Assembly: GCA_035236585.1 (NCBI GenBank)
Contig: CP141126.1
Coordinates: 11,297,001 to 11,361,000 of the forward strand
Reading direction: 5' to 3'
Source of the DNA: Warburgia ugandensis
Taxonomy: Eukaryota; Streptophyta; Magnoliopsida; Canellales; Canellaceae
DNA length: 64,000 bases
Positions 34,156 to 46,795 of this stretch are shown piece after piece. The translations under genes were made by a program, and so were the position numbers. The notes under the pieces were generated by a model. The model saw only the letters and a program-made list of their open reading frames with translations. It made no database searches and was not told the origin of the DNA. Position 1 is the stretch's first letter. Each line of letters starts with the position of its first letter.

Positions 34156-36308
34156 TGTTGATGTTTAACCATAAGTGCATGAGCTGTTGCAGTATAGCTA
34201 TGCAAATACAGGTCGATCCCACAGGGACTCGCTTTAAAATAAGAAGCTTTTAATTCTTTAAAAATTAAAGAAAATAACATAATTAAACTAACAATAGAAT
34301 AAAGATTCAGATTTATTGAAATGATGCAAATCACAGAATTTCCAAGTCCAGAAAACAAGAAATGCAACTAATTAAACATCCCTGAATTACACTTTTCGTG
34401 GAGAATCATAATATGAATAAGATAAAACTTGAATAGAACAAGGACACAGATGTCATTAACATTGAGGACACAGACAGAAATAAAAAGAGGACAAAGATGG
34501 AATTAATCAGATCTGCCAAGGGCAAAATTAGAATTTCTGGAATAAAATAAAAAAACTAAAACTAGAAGGAAATCAACAGAGAAGAAAGAAGAGCTGGAGG
34601 AGAAGGAAGAGGGAAGAGGGAAGAGGGAAGAGGAAAGAAGAGGAGGAGGGGGGAGAAGAAGGGAGGAAACCTGGATCGGGTTTTTGTTTTACAGGCTGTC
34701 CGGTGACGGAGAGCTTGGAGATGCCGAATGAAGGTGAGTACTCCGATGGAGTTTAAGCGTCTGTCCGGTGGAGCAAAGGAGGGTGTGATCTGACGATTTT
34801 GGCGGTGCTAGGTTCCGGTAGGGGAGAAAGATGATCCCGAGTGGCCTAGGAAGCAAGGGGCTTGACTTATTGGGTGGGAGGCAGAGAGCAAAATGGTGCG
34901 AGCTTCTTGCTGCTCGAGAAGAACACTGCTAGACGTCGATGGGTATGTTGATTGGTGACACTAGGCGGTGTCGGTGGTCTACTATGTGGTGGGAGCGTGG
35001 TGCTTTTCCAGCTCTATTGGGCAGTGGAATAGGGAAGGGGCAGACCCTTGTACTGAAGCAGAGGAGCAGAGATTGGAGGGAAGATCTAGAGAGGCATGAC
35101 GAAGAGAAAGAGAAGAGAGAATAAAGGCATAGCAGGGGCCAATGCGTTAGTGGCTACTAGCCAGTCTGGGTTTTGGCTCAGGCACTGGTGTGATGATGCA
35201 ATGATGTGAGAGGGGGATTGGGAAAGGCTGGGGCAAGCATAGGTACAGAGAAGAGGGAGCAAATGCAGTGTGCATGAGAGGGAAAAAGGGAGAAAGATGC
35301 ATAGGAAGAAGAAAAGAGTGGGGTGGAGATGGGGAAGAACAGGGAGACAAGAGAGATGAGGGAGCAAGCAGGAAAGAAGGAGGGAGACCAGTGGCCTGGG
35401 CAGTGCAGTGTGGCTTGCTCAGATGGGTTGAGGCGTTGAAAGAGAGAGGAATACAGAGGGAGGACACCTGGGAGTTGAAGAATAAGAGTAAAGAGGGGTG
35501 GTTGAGAGAGGGGGGAAGATGAAGGTGGCTGGATCTGCCTCCACCTACGTTTCAGCCTAAAGGACTAGTGAAGAGAAAGAGGGTGGAGAGAAGAGAAAGA
35601 GGAATAGGGAGAGGAAGGAAAAGGTGGTGAGTGAGTCTGCCTCCTCCCTTGATTTAGCCTAAGAGAAGAAGAGAGGAATGTGAAAGAGAGAGCAAAAGGC
35701 AAGGGCGTGGAGAGGAGAGGGAAGTGAGAGAGAGTCGGTGGATCTGCCTCCACCTATGTTTCAGCCCAGAGGAGGAAGAGAGGAGGGAATGGAGAGAGAG
35801 GAGGGTGGAGAGGAGGAAGATATGTATAGTGATGGGAGGTGGTTTTATAAAGGAAGAAGAGATGTGAGAGAGAAAGAGAGAGATCCGTGAGACGTGGAGA
35901 GGTGAGAGAGATGGAGAGGGAGGGGGTCCACCAGGAGTCCAATCTTGCCAAAACTTTGCAAGACTCCTCCATTCTTCAAATTCCTTCTATCCTAAGAGTC
36001 TTCAAAGTCCTCTCTTTCTAGGAAGTTTCATCATCCTCATTTAATCACCTTGATTTGATCTAGATCATCCAAGCTCGAGTTGATTGATCTGCAATGCACA
36101 TGACCCAATTAGAATCATCTAAACCATTCATTACTCTTCAGAGTAGCTACGATGATCAAGTGACCATTAAATTTTGTAATTCAACTGTTGGATGGTCAAT
36201 TAAAGCTAAAATAAAATATTTTATATAAAATCTTGAAATTGATTGCCTAAATGCTCTAATTGAATACTAAATTAGGGGTATTTTGACCAAAATTGAACAC
36301 TTAAAACA
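34156..36308 (-). repeat. 3' LTR of the Athila-like element
   Basis: 2153 bp, TG...CA ended. In element orientation it starts TGTTTTAAG and ends CATCAACA. It has a purine-rich (plus strand) middle and a TTTATAAAACC TATA box (minus strand, about 35843-35853). The many frames at 34939-35972 are by-products of this biased composition. Confidence 0.92.
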
Positions 36309-36317
36309 CCCCCACCT
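36309..36317 (-). promoter_or_regulatory. polypurine tract of the Athila-like element
   Basis: Read on the minus strand, AGGTGGGGG directly abuts the 3' LTR start. Confidence 0.85.
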
Positions 36318-37977
36318 AGCATTTTGCTAGTCCCTAGCAAAAGATGCAAAAAATCAAATTTTAAAATTTTAAAAATTATTTTTTAGGTCATCTCCACTTT
36401 TTTCTTAAAGAATTATCTTCAATAAATCTATCAACTTTAACACACTAATAAAAATGACTAAAAAATTCAAAACCCTACCCATATGCTATAGTCATTCCAC
36501 TTAAGCTCAAATCTCAGAGTGAGTCTGTGTGTGTATAGTCTATACACAGAATCATCTTTATCTCTAAGTAGACTTCTAACTTTTGAACTCCATCTAAAAT
36601 ATATTTTGACCTCAATCCTTACTAATGACATACGCTTAGAAATAAAATCTCTCAGATAGAAGGTTCAAATCATATCTCTCTTTTAATTATATAAGAACAG
36701 TCAACAAAAAACAAATTTATCTCACATATACTCATGAAGAACGAGAGTTACTAAGGAATTTAATTGTCTTGATCCCTTTGGAATGGATGTCATTACCTTT
36801 GAATATTTAGAAATACTACTATTTTAGATCATATCCATTCATTTCCTCATCAAGACTACATTCCTCTTAAAATCAATAAGTCTTTAACTGGGACAAAACA
36901 TAGGCTTAGGACAAGGTACGAAAGAAAGGGTATAAGAGTATTCAAAGTTTCTTCAAAAAAAAAAAGTATAGGTCTTCTACTAAAGTTGACAATTCTTTTT
37001 TACTTTGCTGAAGTGAATATTTTTTTTTCCACTTTTCTTTGCATTCTTCAAACCTTTTTTTTTTTTTTAATACTTTTCTTTCTTTTCACACTTTTGAATT
37101 ACTTTGAAGAATATTTCTTTTCTTGATATCCACTTTTCTACTTTCATTGCAACTAAAAGGTATTCCTTCATTCATCTCTAACTTATTTTTCAAAGAAAAT
37201 GGGTATTAGATAATTTATATTGGGTTAATATGGGTAAAGAGTAATTTGGGTGACAAAAGAAAAGGCTTATATTAAAAGCTCAAGTTAGTTGACTAGTTGT
37301 AAAAATACTTTTGGGTAGGCTTTATGTCTCTAAATTAATAACAATGATGGCCTAAATCATTTTCTAGGTTTCTTATAATCTGTCAAATTCAATGAACTTC
37401 CAAAATTTTAAAGGTAGTATTCTAATTATTCAGGTAATTAGCCAAATTTAAGAGTTTGGGATTAATTTTCGTAAAACATGCTGAAGAAAATTAGGAACAT
37501 TTATAACCTCTCAAAATGAATGAACGGCTCTAAAACTCACTTAGGTTATAGGTCTCCATTGAATTTCTTCAGAATTTCTAAGTTATAGCATAGCCACTTA
37601 TCAACCTAGATTATATATATGCAACTGCGTGTACAGATGTGATATAAGACTCTGCTTTCATAGAATACTCTAGAAAATTAGTAAAATGATGAATTAATCA
37701 TATTCAATTCCATTAATAAGCTAAAGTTATCTAGATTATACTTTAGAAAATCCAATTCTCATCATAATATAGGAAATGACCTAAAATTTTTCAAAATTTT
37801 CAATTTTTTTTATCAAGGAAATCACAAAAAAAAAAAAAACTAGAATTTGCTAAAATTCTACACCCCAAACTTAACAGAAACATTGTCCTCAATGTTTAAA
37901 AAGTATGACTTAAAATGAACATGGGTGATGCAGAGAAAAAATACAAAATATGGTATAGAGGGATCAGATCCACTCAA
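36318..37977 (-). other. 3' interior of the Athila-like element, noncoding
   Basis: Lies between the end of pol and the polypurine tract. Athila elements often carry an env-like ORF here, but I find no open frame of useful length. The region is AT-rich with homopolymer runs. Confidence 0.6.
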
Positions 37978-40900
37978 TCCTAATAAACAGGATCCTCTAG
38001 AGTTGTGGACTCAACTTCTGGATTCTCATAGTCTAGGAAAGGCTTTAAATAGTGACGATTCACTTTAAAAGTATGACCAGTCCTAGCATCCTCAATCTTG
38101 ACAGTCCCATATGAAAAAACTTCTTTAACTATATATGGACTGATCCATCGAAATCTAGGCTTACCTGAGAATAAGTGGAGCTTAGAATTGTAAAGCAGAA
38201 CCTTCTAGTTTGGAGTAAAGGATTTCTCATTATGTTTTTATCATGAAAAACTTTCATCTTTTCTTTATATATCCTATTACTCTCATAAGCTTCTTGCTTG
38301 ATCTCTTCCAACTCATTAAGATAGAGTTTCCTATCTGAGCCTGCTTTATTCATGTTAAAATTAAAGATCTTTATTGCTTAGTAGGCTCTATGTTCTAATT
38401 CCACAGGCAAGTGACACGCCTTACCATATACAATACGATAAGAAGACATACCAATCGGGATTCTATGTGCAATCCTGTAAGCCCAAAGCTCATCGATTAG
38501 TCTAAGAGACCAATTCTTATAATCTGAATTTATAGTTTTTTTGAAGAATTTGTTTAATAGCCCGATTAGATACTTCTACTTGTCCACTTGTTTGTAGGTG
38601 ATACAGTGTTGTAACTTTATGGGTGATATTATATTTTTTCATGAGTACTTCAAATGGTTTGTTGCAAAAGTGTGTACCATTATCACTTATAATAGCTCGA
38701 GATGTCCCAAATCTAGAAAAAAATATTTTCTTTTGAGAATTTCACAACTATTTTATGATCATTACGCCTACATGGGATAACCTCAATCCATTTTGAAACA
38801 TAATCTACAACCAATAAGATATACATGTAGCCAAAAGAAGGTGGGAATGGGCCCACAAAATCAATACCCCAGCAATTAAAAACTTCAATAACAAGGATAG
38901 GGTTTAGAGGCATCATATTCCTATGGGATATTCCTCCTAAATTTTGACATCTCTCACATGATTTACAAAATGCATGTGTCTCTACACCATGACAGCCAAT
39001 AGAAACCACACTACAAAATCTGCAGTAGTTTTCTGTGTAGAAAAATGTCCACTACATGCTTCTGAATGGCAAAAGGAGATGACACTATGTTACTCTAAGT
39101 CGAGGACACATCTCCTAATGATTTAATCTAGGTAGTACTTAAATAAATATGGATCATCCCAAAAGTAGTACTTAATATTAGAAAAGAATTTTTGCTTTTT
39201 TAATTTATTCCAATGATCAGGAACCTTCTCTATGGCTAAATAATTTGCAATATCAACAAAACATGGAGGATGGGAGACATGAAAAAGTTGTTCGTTAGGA
39301 AAAGTATCCTTGATTGGCAACTCATCCAAAGGTTCTATTAGAACTAGGCGAGACAAGTGATCAGCTACAACACTCTCTACTCCTTTTTTATCTTTTATGT
39401 CAATGTCAAATTCTTGGAGTAAAAGAATCCATCTAAGTAGTCTAAGCTTAACATCTTTCTTAGAGAGAAGATACTTAAGGGCCAAATGATGTGTGAAGAT
39501 GACTAATTTAGATCCAACCAAGTAAGACCTGAATTTATCCAACTCGAAGACAACTGCTAACAATTCTTTTTCCGTAGTGGAATAGTTCATTTGTATGCTA
39601 TTTAGGGTCTTACTAGCATAGTAGATGACATATGGCTTTTTCTCTTTTCTCTATCCTAGTATAACTCCTATTGCATAGTCACTAGCATCACACATGATTT
39701 CAAAGGGTAAGCTCCAATCAGGTGGCTGTATAATGGGTACAGTAGTTAACTTGTCTTTCAGCTTTATAAAAGCTTTTTGACAATCATTAGTCCACTCGAA
39801 AGGGGTTTCCTTTGTAAGGAGGTGACACAACATTCTGGATATAGCACTAAAATCTTTAATGAATCTCTTATAAAATCCTGCATGACTTAGAAATGAGCGA
39901 ATGCCCTAATAGATTTGGGGATGTGTAAATTGGTAATTAGGTCAACTTTGGCTTTGTCTACCTCTATACCTTTGGATGACACTATGTGACCAATGACAAT
40001 TCTCTTAGGAACCATGAAATGACATTTCTCCCAATTAAGCACTAGGTTCTTTTATTTATAATGATTTAAGACTTTTCTTAAATTTTCAAGCCATGTGTCA
40101 AAGGAATCACCAAAAACAGAAAAGTCATCCATGAAAACCTCTAAAATTCTCTCTACCATATCACTAAAAATGCTTAACATACAATGTTGAAATGTGGCAG
40201 GAGTATTACATAATCCAAATGGCATTCTTTTATAAACAAAAGTGCTAAAAGGACATGTGAATGTGATCTTTTCCTGATCCTCGGGTACAAGTTCTATTTG
40301 GTTATATCCTGAATAATCATCTAAAAAATAATAGTACTAGTGTCCAGCAACCCTTTCTAATATTTGGTCAACAAAAGGCAAAGAAAAATGGTCCTTCCTA
40401 GTGACAGCATTCAATTTTCTATAATCAATGCACATACACCAACTAGTGGTAACTCTTATTGGAATTAGTTCATTATTGGCATTAATGGTCACTGTTGCTC
40501 CAAACTTTTTAAGAACGACCTGAGTAAGACTCATTCATTTACTGTCACTTATGGGATAGATGATTCCCACATCAAACAATTTAAAGACTTTTGCTCTAAC
40601 CACATCTTTCATATTAGGCTTTAAACTTCTTTGCATTTGCCTATGTGGTTTAGCATTATCTTTTAGGTAGATTTGATGGGTACATATTAAAGGGCTAATA
40701 CCTTCAATGTCTGCTAAGGTCCATCCTATTGCACTTTTATGTTCCCTAAGAATTTTAATCAATTATTTCTCTTGATATTTTTCTAATTGAGAGGCAATTA
40801 TAATAGGAAAAGTTTCTTCATCTCCTAAATAAGCATATTTGAGTTCAAAAGGTAGATATTTCAAATCTAACTTAAGAGGTTCTACTAAGGATGGAATGGG

Positions 40901-41995
40901 AGTGGACTCTCTTAATGGAAGTTCCTCGAATTGAGGTTTCCATTTTTCTGTATCCATATGGGGCACAGAATCAAGGAGGGCATTAACTTCCTCCATTAAT
41001 GCGTTCTCATTAAACTCGTTAAAATCGGTCAAATAGGCCTCCAGTAGGTTTGACAAGGAAAATGATTGAAAATGATCTTACACCATTGAATTTATCGTAT
41101 TGACACAATACAAATCATCTGTGGGTTCTCCAGGTTGCTTACAGATATCGAAGATGTTCAATTCTAGTGTCAAGTTGCCAAATGAAAGCTTCATGACACT
41201 ATTTCTGCAGTTTATCAAGGCATTGGATGTAGCAATGAATGAACATCCAAGGATGACAAGAATTTCTCACTGCTCATTCAGCATTGGTTGTGTGTCCAAA
41301 ACTAAGAAATCGACTAGAAAAAAGAATCACTCTATTTGGACTAACACATCCTCTATTATGCCCCTAGGTATTTTCACTGATCTATCAGCTAGTTGGAGTG
41401 TAGTGGATGTTGGCTTGAGGTCTCCTAGTCCTAGCTGAACATAGATTGTATATGGTAACAAATTAATATTAGATCCAAGATTTAATAATGCCTAGTTAAT
41501 CTTATGGTTGCCAATGATGCAAGTGAGAGTGGGGCAACCTGGATCCTTGTATTTCTGGGGTGTATGGTGCTGAAGAATTGAACTTACTTGTTTAGTCCCA
41601 AATGTCTTCTTTTGTACATTCAATTTCCTTCTAATTGTGCATAAATTCTTTAAAAATTTGTCATATGATTGGATTTGTTTTATTGCATCTAAGATCGGTA
41701 TGTTGATCTTAACTTGCTTGAATATCTCCATAATCTCATCATTAGTGGTACTCTTTGTGACTTGACACAACCTTTGAGGGAATGGAGTAGGGAATGGACA
41801 TGGCTCAACAGGTGAAGTGGGATCCTTTTCTTGAGATTTTTTTTTTTGTTTTTTTTTTGGCTTTTCGACCTTTTTAGTCTTTTGGGGCTCATCTTTCTCA
41901 ATTATTTTACCACTCCTAAGAACAGTAACAGCTTTAGTCTCTTCTATGAGAGAGCTTGATGATGCATTAGGTGTAATTTTGCTAAACACATGCAC
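37978..41995 (-). pseudogene. Athila-like pol: protease, RT, RNase H, integrase
   Basis: Read down the minus strand. 41492-41995 is the lysine-rich gag-pro linker. At about 41440-41490 lies the protease 'ALL-N-LGSNINLLPY', where the catalytic Asp of D-L/S-G is replaced by Asn. 40337-40770 is the reverse transcriptase start ('GWTLADIEGISP', 'GIIYPISDSK', 'CIDYRKLNAVTRKDHF'), with its catalytic Phe-Met-Asp-Asp at 40124-40135 intact. 39651-39833 and 39123-39590 give RNase H ('FEIMCDASDYAIG', 'NYSTTEKELLAVVF'). 38129-39009 is integrase, with the HHCC finger 'CKSCERCQ', core 'GIDFVGPFP' and the C-terminal 'RIYKEKMKVFHDKNI' region. Stops and frameshifts separate these blocks. The frame ends near 37978. 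Confidence 0.88.
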
Positions 41996-42253
41996 ACCTT
42001 TAAGGTTTGCTTATGGTTGAGCTAAAAACTTTTCTTTTTCCATACTTTGCATCCATTGACTCATCATGTTCTTTATTTTATTAATAGACTAGTTGGTTTG
42101 TTTCAATTGCACTTCTAATTGAGAAATTTTCTTCTCGTAGTTTTGAGCAAGTTGATGATTTTCTACATGCCTTTTGGGTGGGGGCAAGTAAGGTCTAGAA
42201 GTATGAGGCTGATGGGTTTGGTATGGGGGTGGAGAAAGTAATCCTTGGTTTGG

Positions 42254-43429
42254 TTATTGATGATTCTGGTATGGGCCTGGTTGTGAGACATTAGCAGTTG
42301 GTCTATTTCTCCAACTGAAATTTGGATGGTTTCTCCAGTTGGGATTATATGTCTCTGAATATGGGGAGAAAGGTCTTTTATAATTATTAAGTGCATTAGC
42401 CTGATCATGAAGTACATCTTGAAATGTAGGAATGGTAAGACCTTCCTGAGTAAGATGGGCAATACTTTCACAAATGCTACACACTTGTTCATTGTTATTT
42501 GAGTTTTTCTTTCTCATTTCTATGGCTTCTACTTTTCTAGCTAGGGTTGCTACTTTGGCATTGATTTCATCTTTTTCAAACATGGCATACATGCCTCCCT
42601 AGTAGATGTGGTAGTGGGATTGGGTCTATCTGGATGTTCTACTCTTTTTTAGTCAGCCCAGATCTTTGCACTTTCAGCGAGCCATTTCAAATACTCCTTC
42701 ACCTCATATAGTTGTTTATTCAAAAAGTTACCATTGCACATCATCTCTATAAACTGGCGCATGTCAAAATTAAGTAATTCATAAAAGAAGTTGATAATGC
42801 ACCATGGTTCATAGCCATGATGGTGGGCAAGTAAGCAATAAATCTTTGAACCTTTTCCAGCATTAGTAGAATGATTCTTTATCTTTATAGGTAAAGTTCA
42901 TTATCTTACGGCGAAGTGTATTTGCTTTATGCATAGGGAAAAACTTTTTCAAGAATTCCCTAGTCATTTCATTCAAGGTCCTTATGGAACCTGATGGCAG
43001 TGCATTAAACCATATTTTTGCTTTTTGCTTTAAAGAGAAAGGAAATAGCTTAAGCCTGACAGTTTCTAGACCTACATTTTGTGTTCTTTGAGTACAACAT
43101 ACCTCATCAAATTCTTTAAGGTGCAAATAAGGACTCTCACTATCTAACCCATGGAATTTGGGAAGTAATTGGATTACTCCTGTTTTTAATTCTAACACAC
43201 TAGCATTTTGAGAAAGAATGACACAAGAAGGTGTAATGGTGCATGTAGGCTGAAGGTAGCCTCTTAAGGTTCTTCCATGAAGATTCTGATAAACATTATT
43301 GTTACCATGGTCACTCTATTGGTCGCATTCCCTATTTCCATTCCTTCTCCAAGTTCTTTGTTGATGATTATTCCTCCTTGGTGGAGGTTGATATTCATCA
43401 TCAATTAAAGGTGGTGGGTCCTCATTCAT
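42254..43429 (-). pseudogene. Athila-like gag
   Basis: A start ATG at 43429 opens with Asn-Glu-Asp-Pro-Pro-Pro-Leu-Ile. The retrotransposon-gag core ('LPKFHGLDSESPYLHLKEFDEVC ...' at 42863-43198) is well preserved. A stop lies at about 43320. Further breaks occur between 42863 and 42592. At about 42480 a zinc-knuckle remnant 'CSICESIAHLTQEG' keeps C-x2-C and His but has lost the last Cys. The product would be the capsid/nucleocapsid protein of the element. Confidence 0.85.
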
Positions 43430-44694
43430 GATTAGTGGAGGGCCTTAATCACCTCTGATGCTGCCATGGGGTGAGTTACCCCTTGATTGTTAATCAGTCT
43501 TTGGCGGTATGTCTTTTTTGTTGTACTTGACTAACCTACCGATTTTGCCGCGTATCCAAAAGGGCATACAATGAAAGATCTTTTTATTTTTGTTATTTTT
43601 GTTGTTTTTTAGAAGAGGACTATCCTAAATAATGTAACCTAAATGCCTAGAATGATGCACAATCACGAACACGATCAAGCAATCCCTTAAGGCTAACAAG
43701 CACAAATATTTTGATTTTCTTGATTTTCTGTAGGGACAATTCTTTTAATTAGCCTAATCTAACGCTCCTCCTCTCTTTAGGAGTTGACTACTGCTTACCA
43801 GTTAGGTTCTGCCCAAAGTGGTTAATACAACTCTCATGTAATGGGGTGTTTAGACCTCAACAAAAGTCAACAGGATGTGAGGGAAGAGCAAGGCTCTATT
43901 AGATAACCCCCAATAACCACAGTGATCAAAAGTCACTAGAGTGACAATAAATCATATCCTATTAAGAGGGTCTTACGAGCTTGTGATTACCCTATAGGTC
44001 TCTTCTAATTGATTTTAACTTAATATGAATGGTGGGGTTGTACGCTTGAGGTGATTATCCTAAGTGGGCTAAGGAGTGGTGATGAAATCCACCCTTGATC
44101 TTATGGGGTCGGGTACCCTTACTAATTAATTTTCACACACCATGACAATTCGATCAGCATGTAAATTACCTTAAAGCATTAGACGTGTCCTAAGATGCAA
44201 TTAAAAGCAATAAACTAATACAAACCCTAAAATGCAACAAATATAAAGTATGCTTTCTATATGTAATTCAACTACCAACCAATACAAAATTACTTTAAAT
44301 GCAAACCCTAATATAGAAAATAAATAAGTGAGAAAACTTATAGTGGGGTTTTTTTATGAAGATCACGACCTTATCGCACACTTGCCCTATATTATGCAAC
44401 CCTTTAAAATTGAAATTGAAAGTGCAAATTACAAAGGGGCCTCACTATAAGATTAACTAAAAAAAATGGAAAATTCCTAATATAAGAAAGCAAGGTAAAT
44501 ATATTTAATTGATGATGCTCCACTTGCCAATTTTCTGAAAAAGAAAGATAGCAATTAGTGCCAAATTCAGGAAATAAAGTGGTTATGCACTAAAAAAATT
44601 AAATATGCACATAAAAATGCCTAAAATGTTTTAAAAAAATGTAATTCCTAATTTTTTTATTTTTAATTAAATTTTATGAAAATTCCTTTGCAAG
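43430..44694 (-). other. 5' leader of the Athila-like element
   Basis: About 1.3 kb of untranslated leader between primer site and gag. I see no long ORF. Confidence 0.6.
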
Positions 44695-44712
44695 TCCCTG
44701 GAAACAGCGCTA
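44695..44712 (-). promoter_or_regulatory. primer-binding site, tRNA-Asp type, degraded
   Basis: On the minus strand TAGCGCTGTTTCCAGGGA resembles the plant tRNA-Asp primer site TGGCGCCGTTGCCGGGGA at 14 of 18 positions. It lies six bases from the LTR end. Three of the four changes are C-to-T or G-to-A. Confidence 0.75.
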
Positions 44713-44718
44713 AAAACT

Positions 44719-46795
44719 TGTTGATGTTTAGCCGCAAGTGCACGGGCTATTGCAGTATAGCTATGCAAATATAGGTTGATCCCACAGGGACTCACTTTAA
44801 AAATAAGGAGTTTAATTATAATTTAATTCTCTAAAAATTAAAGAAAATAAAATATTTAAATTAACAATAAAATAAAGATTCAGAGTTATTGAAATAATGC
44901 AAATCATAGAATTTTCAAGTCTAAAAAACAGGAAATGAAACTAATTAAACATCCCTGAATTACACTGTCCGTGGAGAATTAAAATATGGATAAGGTAAAA
45001 CTTGAATAGAACAGGGACACAGATGTCATTAACCTTGAGGACACAGACGAAAATAAAAAGAGGACATATATGGAATTAATCAGATCTACCAAGGACAGAA
45101 TTGGAATTTTTGGGAAAAAAATTCAAAAAACAAAAACTAGAAGGAAATCGACTAAGAAGAAGGAAGAGTCGGAGGAGAAGGACCACAGGGACGAGGGAAG
45201 AAGAGGAGGAGGGGGGAGAAGAAGGAAGGAAACCCATATTGGGTTTCTGTTTCCAGGCCGGCCAATGACAGTGAGCTTAGAGATGCCAGATGAAGGTGAC
45301 TACTTTGGTGGAGTTCAGGCGTCTATCCATTGGAGCAGAGGAGGGTGTGATCTGAAGATCTGTGTGATGCTGGGTTCCGGCAGGGGAGAAAGATGATCCT
45401 GAGCAGCCTAGGAAGCAGGGTGGGAGAAAGAGAGCAAAATGGTGCGAGCTTCGTGCTGCTGGAGAAGAACTATGTTGGGCGTCGACGAGTCTATTGATAG
45501 GTGACACTAGGCGGTGTCGGTGGTCTACTGCGCGGTGGGAGCGTGGTGCTGTTCTGGCTCTGTTGAGCAATGGAATAGGGAAGGGGCAGACCCTAGTACT
45601 AAAGCAGAGGAGAGGAGGAAAGATCTGGAGAGGCGTGACGAAGAGAAAGAGAACAGAGGCGTAGCAAGGGCCAATGCGTTAGTGGGTACTAGCCGGTCTG
45701 GGTTTTGGCTCAGGCACCGGTGTGGTGATGCAATGATGCGAGAGGGGGATCGGGAAAGGCTGGGGCAAGCAGAGATACAGAGAGGAGGGTGCAGAGGCAG
45801 TGTGCATGAGCAAGAAAAAGGGAGAACGATGTAGAGGAAGAAGAAAAGAGCGAGGTGGAGATGGGGAAGAACAGGGAGACGAGAAAGATGAGGGAGCAAG
45901 CGGGAAAGAAGGAGGGAGACCGATGGCCTGGGCAGTGTGGTGTGGTGTGGCTTGCTTAGATGGGTTGAGGCGTTGAAAGAGAGAGGAATACAGAGGGAGG
46001 ACACCTTGGAGTTGAGGAAGAAGAGTAAAGAGGGGAGGTTGAGAGAGAGGGGGAAGATGGAGGTGGCTAGATCTGCCTCCACCTATGTTTTAGCCTAAAG
46101 GACGAGTCAAGAGAGAGGAATAGGGAAAGGAAGGAAAAGGTGGTGAGAGAGTTTGCCTCCTCCCTTATCTAGCCTAAGAGTAGAAGAGAGGAATGTGAAA
46201 GAGAGAGCAAAGGAGAGGGTGTGGAGTGGAGAGGGAAGTGAGAGAGAGTCAATGGATCTGCCTCCACCTATGTTTCAGCGCAGAAGAGGAAGATATGTAT
46301 AGTGAGGGGAGGTGGTTTTTTAAAGGAAGAAGAGACGTGAGAGAGAAAGAGAGAGGGGATAAGAGAGAGATCTGTGGGAGGTGGAGAGGTGAGAGAGATG
46401 GAGAGGAAGTGGGGTCCACCAGCAGTTCAATCTTGCCAAAATTCTACAAGACTCCTCCATTCTTCAAATTTCTTTCTGTCTTAAGAGTCTTCAAAGTCCT
46501 CTTTTTCCAAGAAGTTTCATCATCCTCATCTAATCTCCTTGATTTAATCTAAATCATTCAAGCTCAAGTTGATTGATCTGCAATGCATATGACCTAATTA
46601 GAATCATCTAAACCATTCATTACTCTTCTGAGTAGCTCTGATGATCATCTGACTGTTAAATTTTGTAATTCAACTGTTGGATGGCTAATTAAAGCTAAAA
46701 AATAATATTTTATGTAAAATCTTAAAATTGATAACCTAAATGCTCTAATTGAATACTAAATTAGGGATATTTTGACCAAAATTGAACACTTAACA
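44719..46795 (-). repeat. 5' LTR of the Athila-like element
   Basis: 2077 bp, collinear with the 3' LTR. It lacks a ~50 bp purine-rich block present there. Its TATA position reads TTTAAAAAACC (about 46313-46323, minus strand), where the other LTR has TTTATAAAACC. Confidence 0.92.

Larger units (their letters stand above)
34156..46795 (-). mobile_element. Athila-like Ty3/Gypsy LTR retrotransposon, full length, decayed
   Basis: A 12.6 kb element on the minus strand: 5' LTR 44719-46795, primer-binding site 44695-44712, gag, pol (protease, reverse transcriptase, RNase H, integrase), polypurine tract 36309-36317 and 3' LTR 34156-36308. The tRNA-Asp-type primer site, ~2.1 kb LTRs and wording of the protein domains point to the Tat/Athila branch. 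All ORFs are broken by stops and frameshifts. By eye, the LTRs differ at very roughly 10% of positions near their ends. No clean target-site duplication is seen (aaata before, taatc after). Confidence 0.9.

Noticed and set aside
34939..35972. Frames of up to 106 codons on both strands
   Set aside because: By-products of the purine-rich LTR. The matching LTR at 44719-46795 shows the same frames disrupted at other places, so there is no conserved coding.
36318..37977. env-like gene of the Athila-type element
   Set aside because: The position is right, but no open frame or recognisable segment remains.
45525..46082. 185-codon minus-strand frame, Leu/Ser/Pro-rich
   Set aside because: It lies in the 5' LTR and is composition-driven. 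The equivalent 3' LTR region has only shorter frames.
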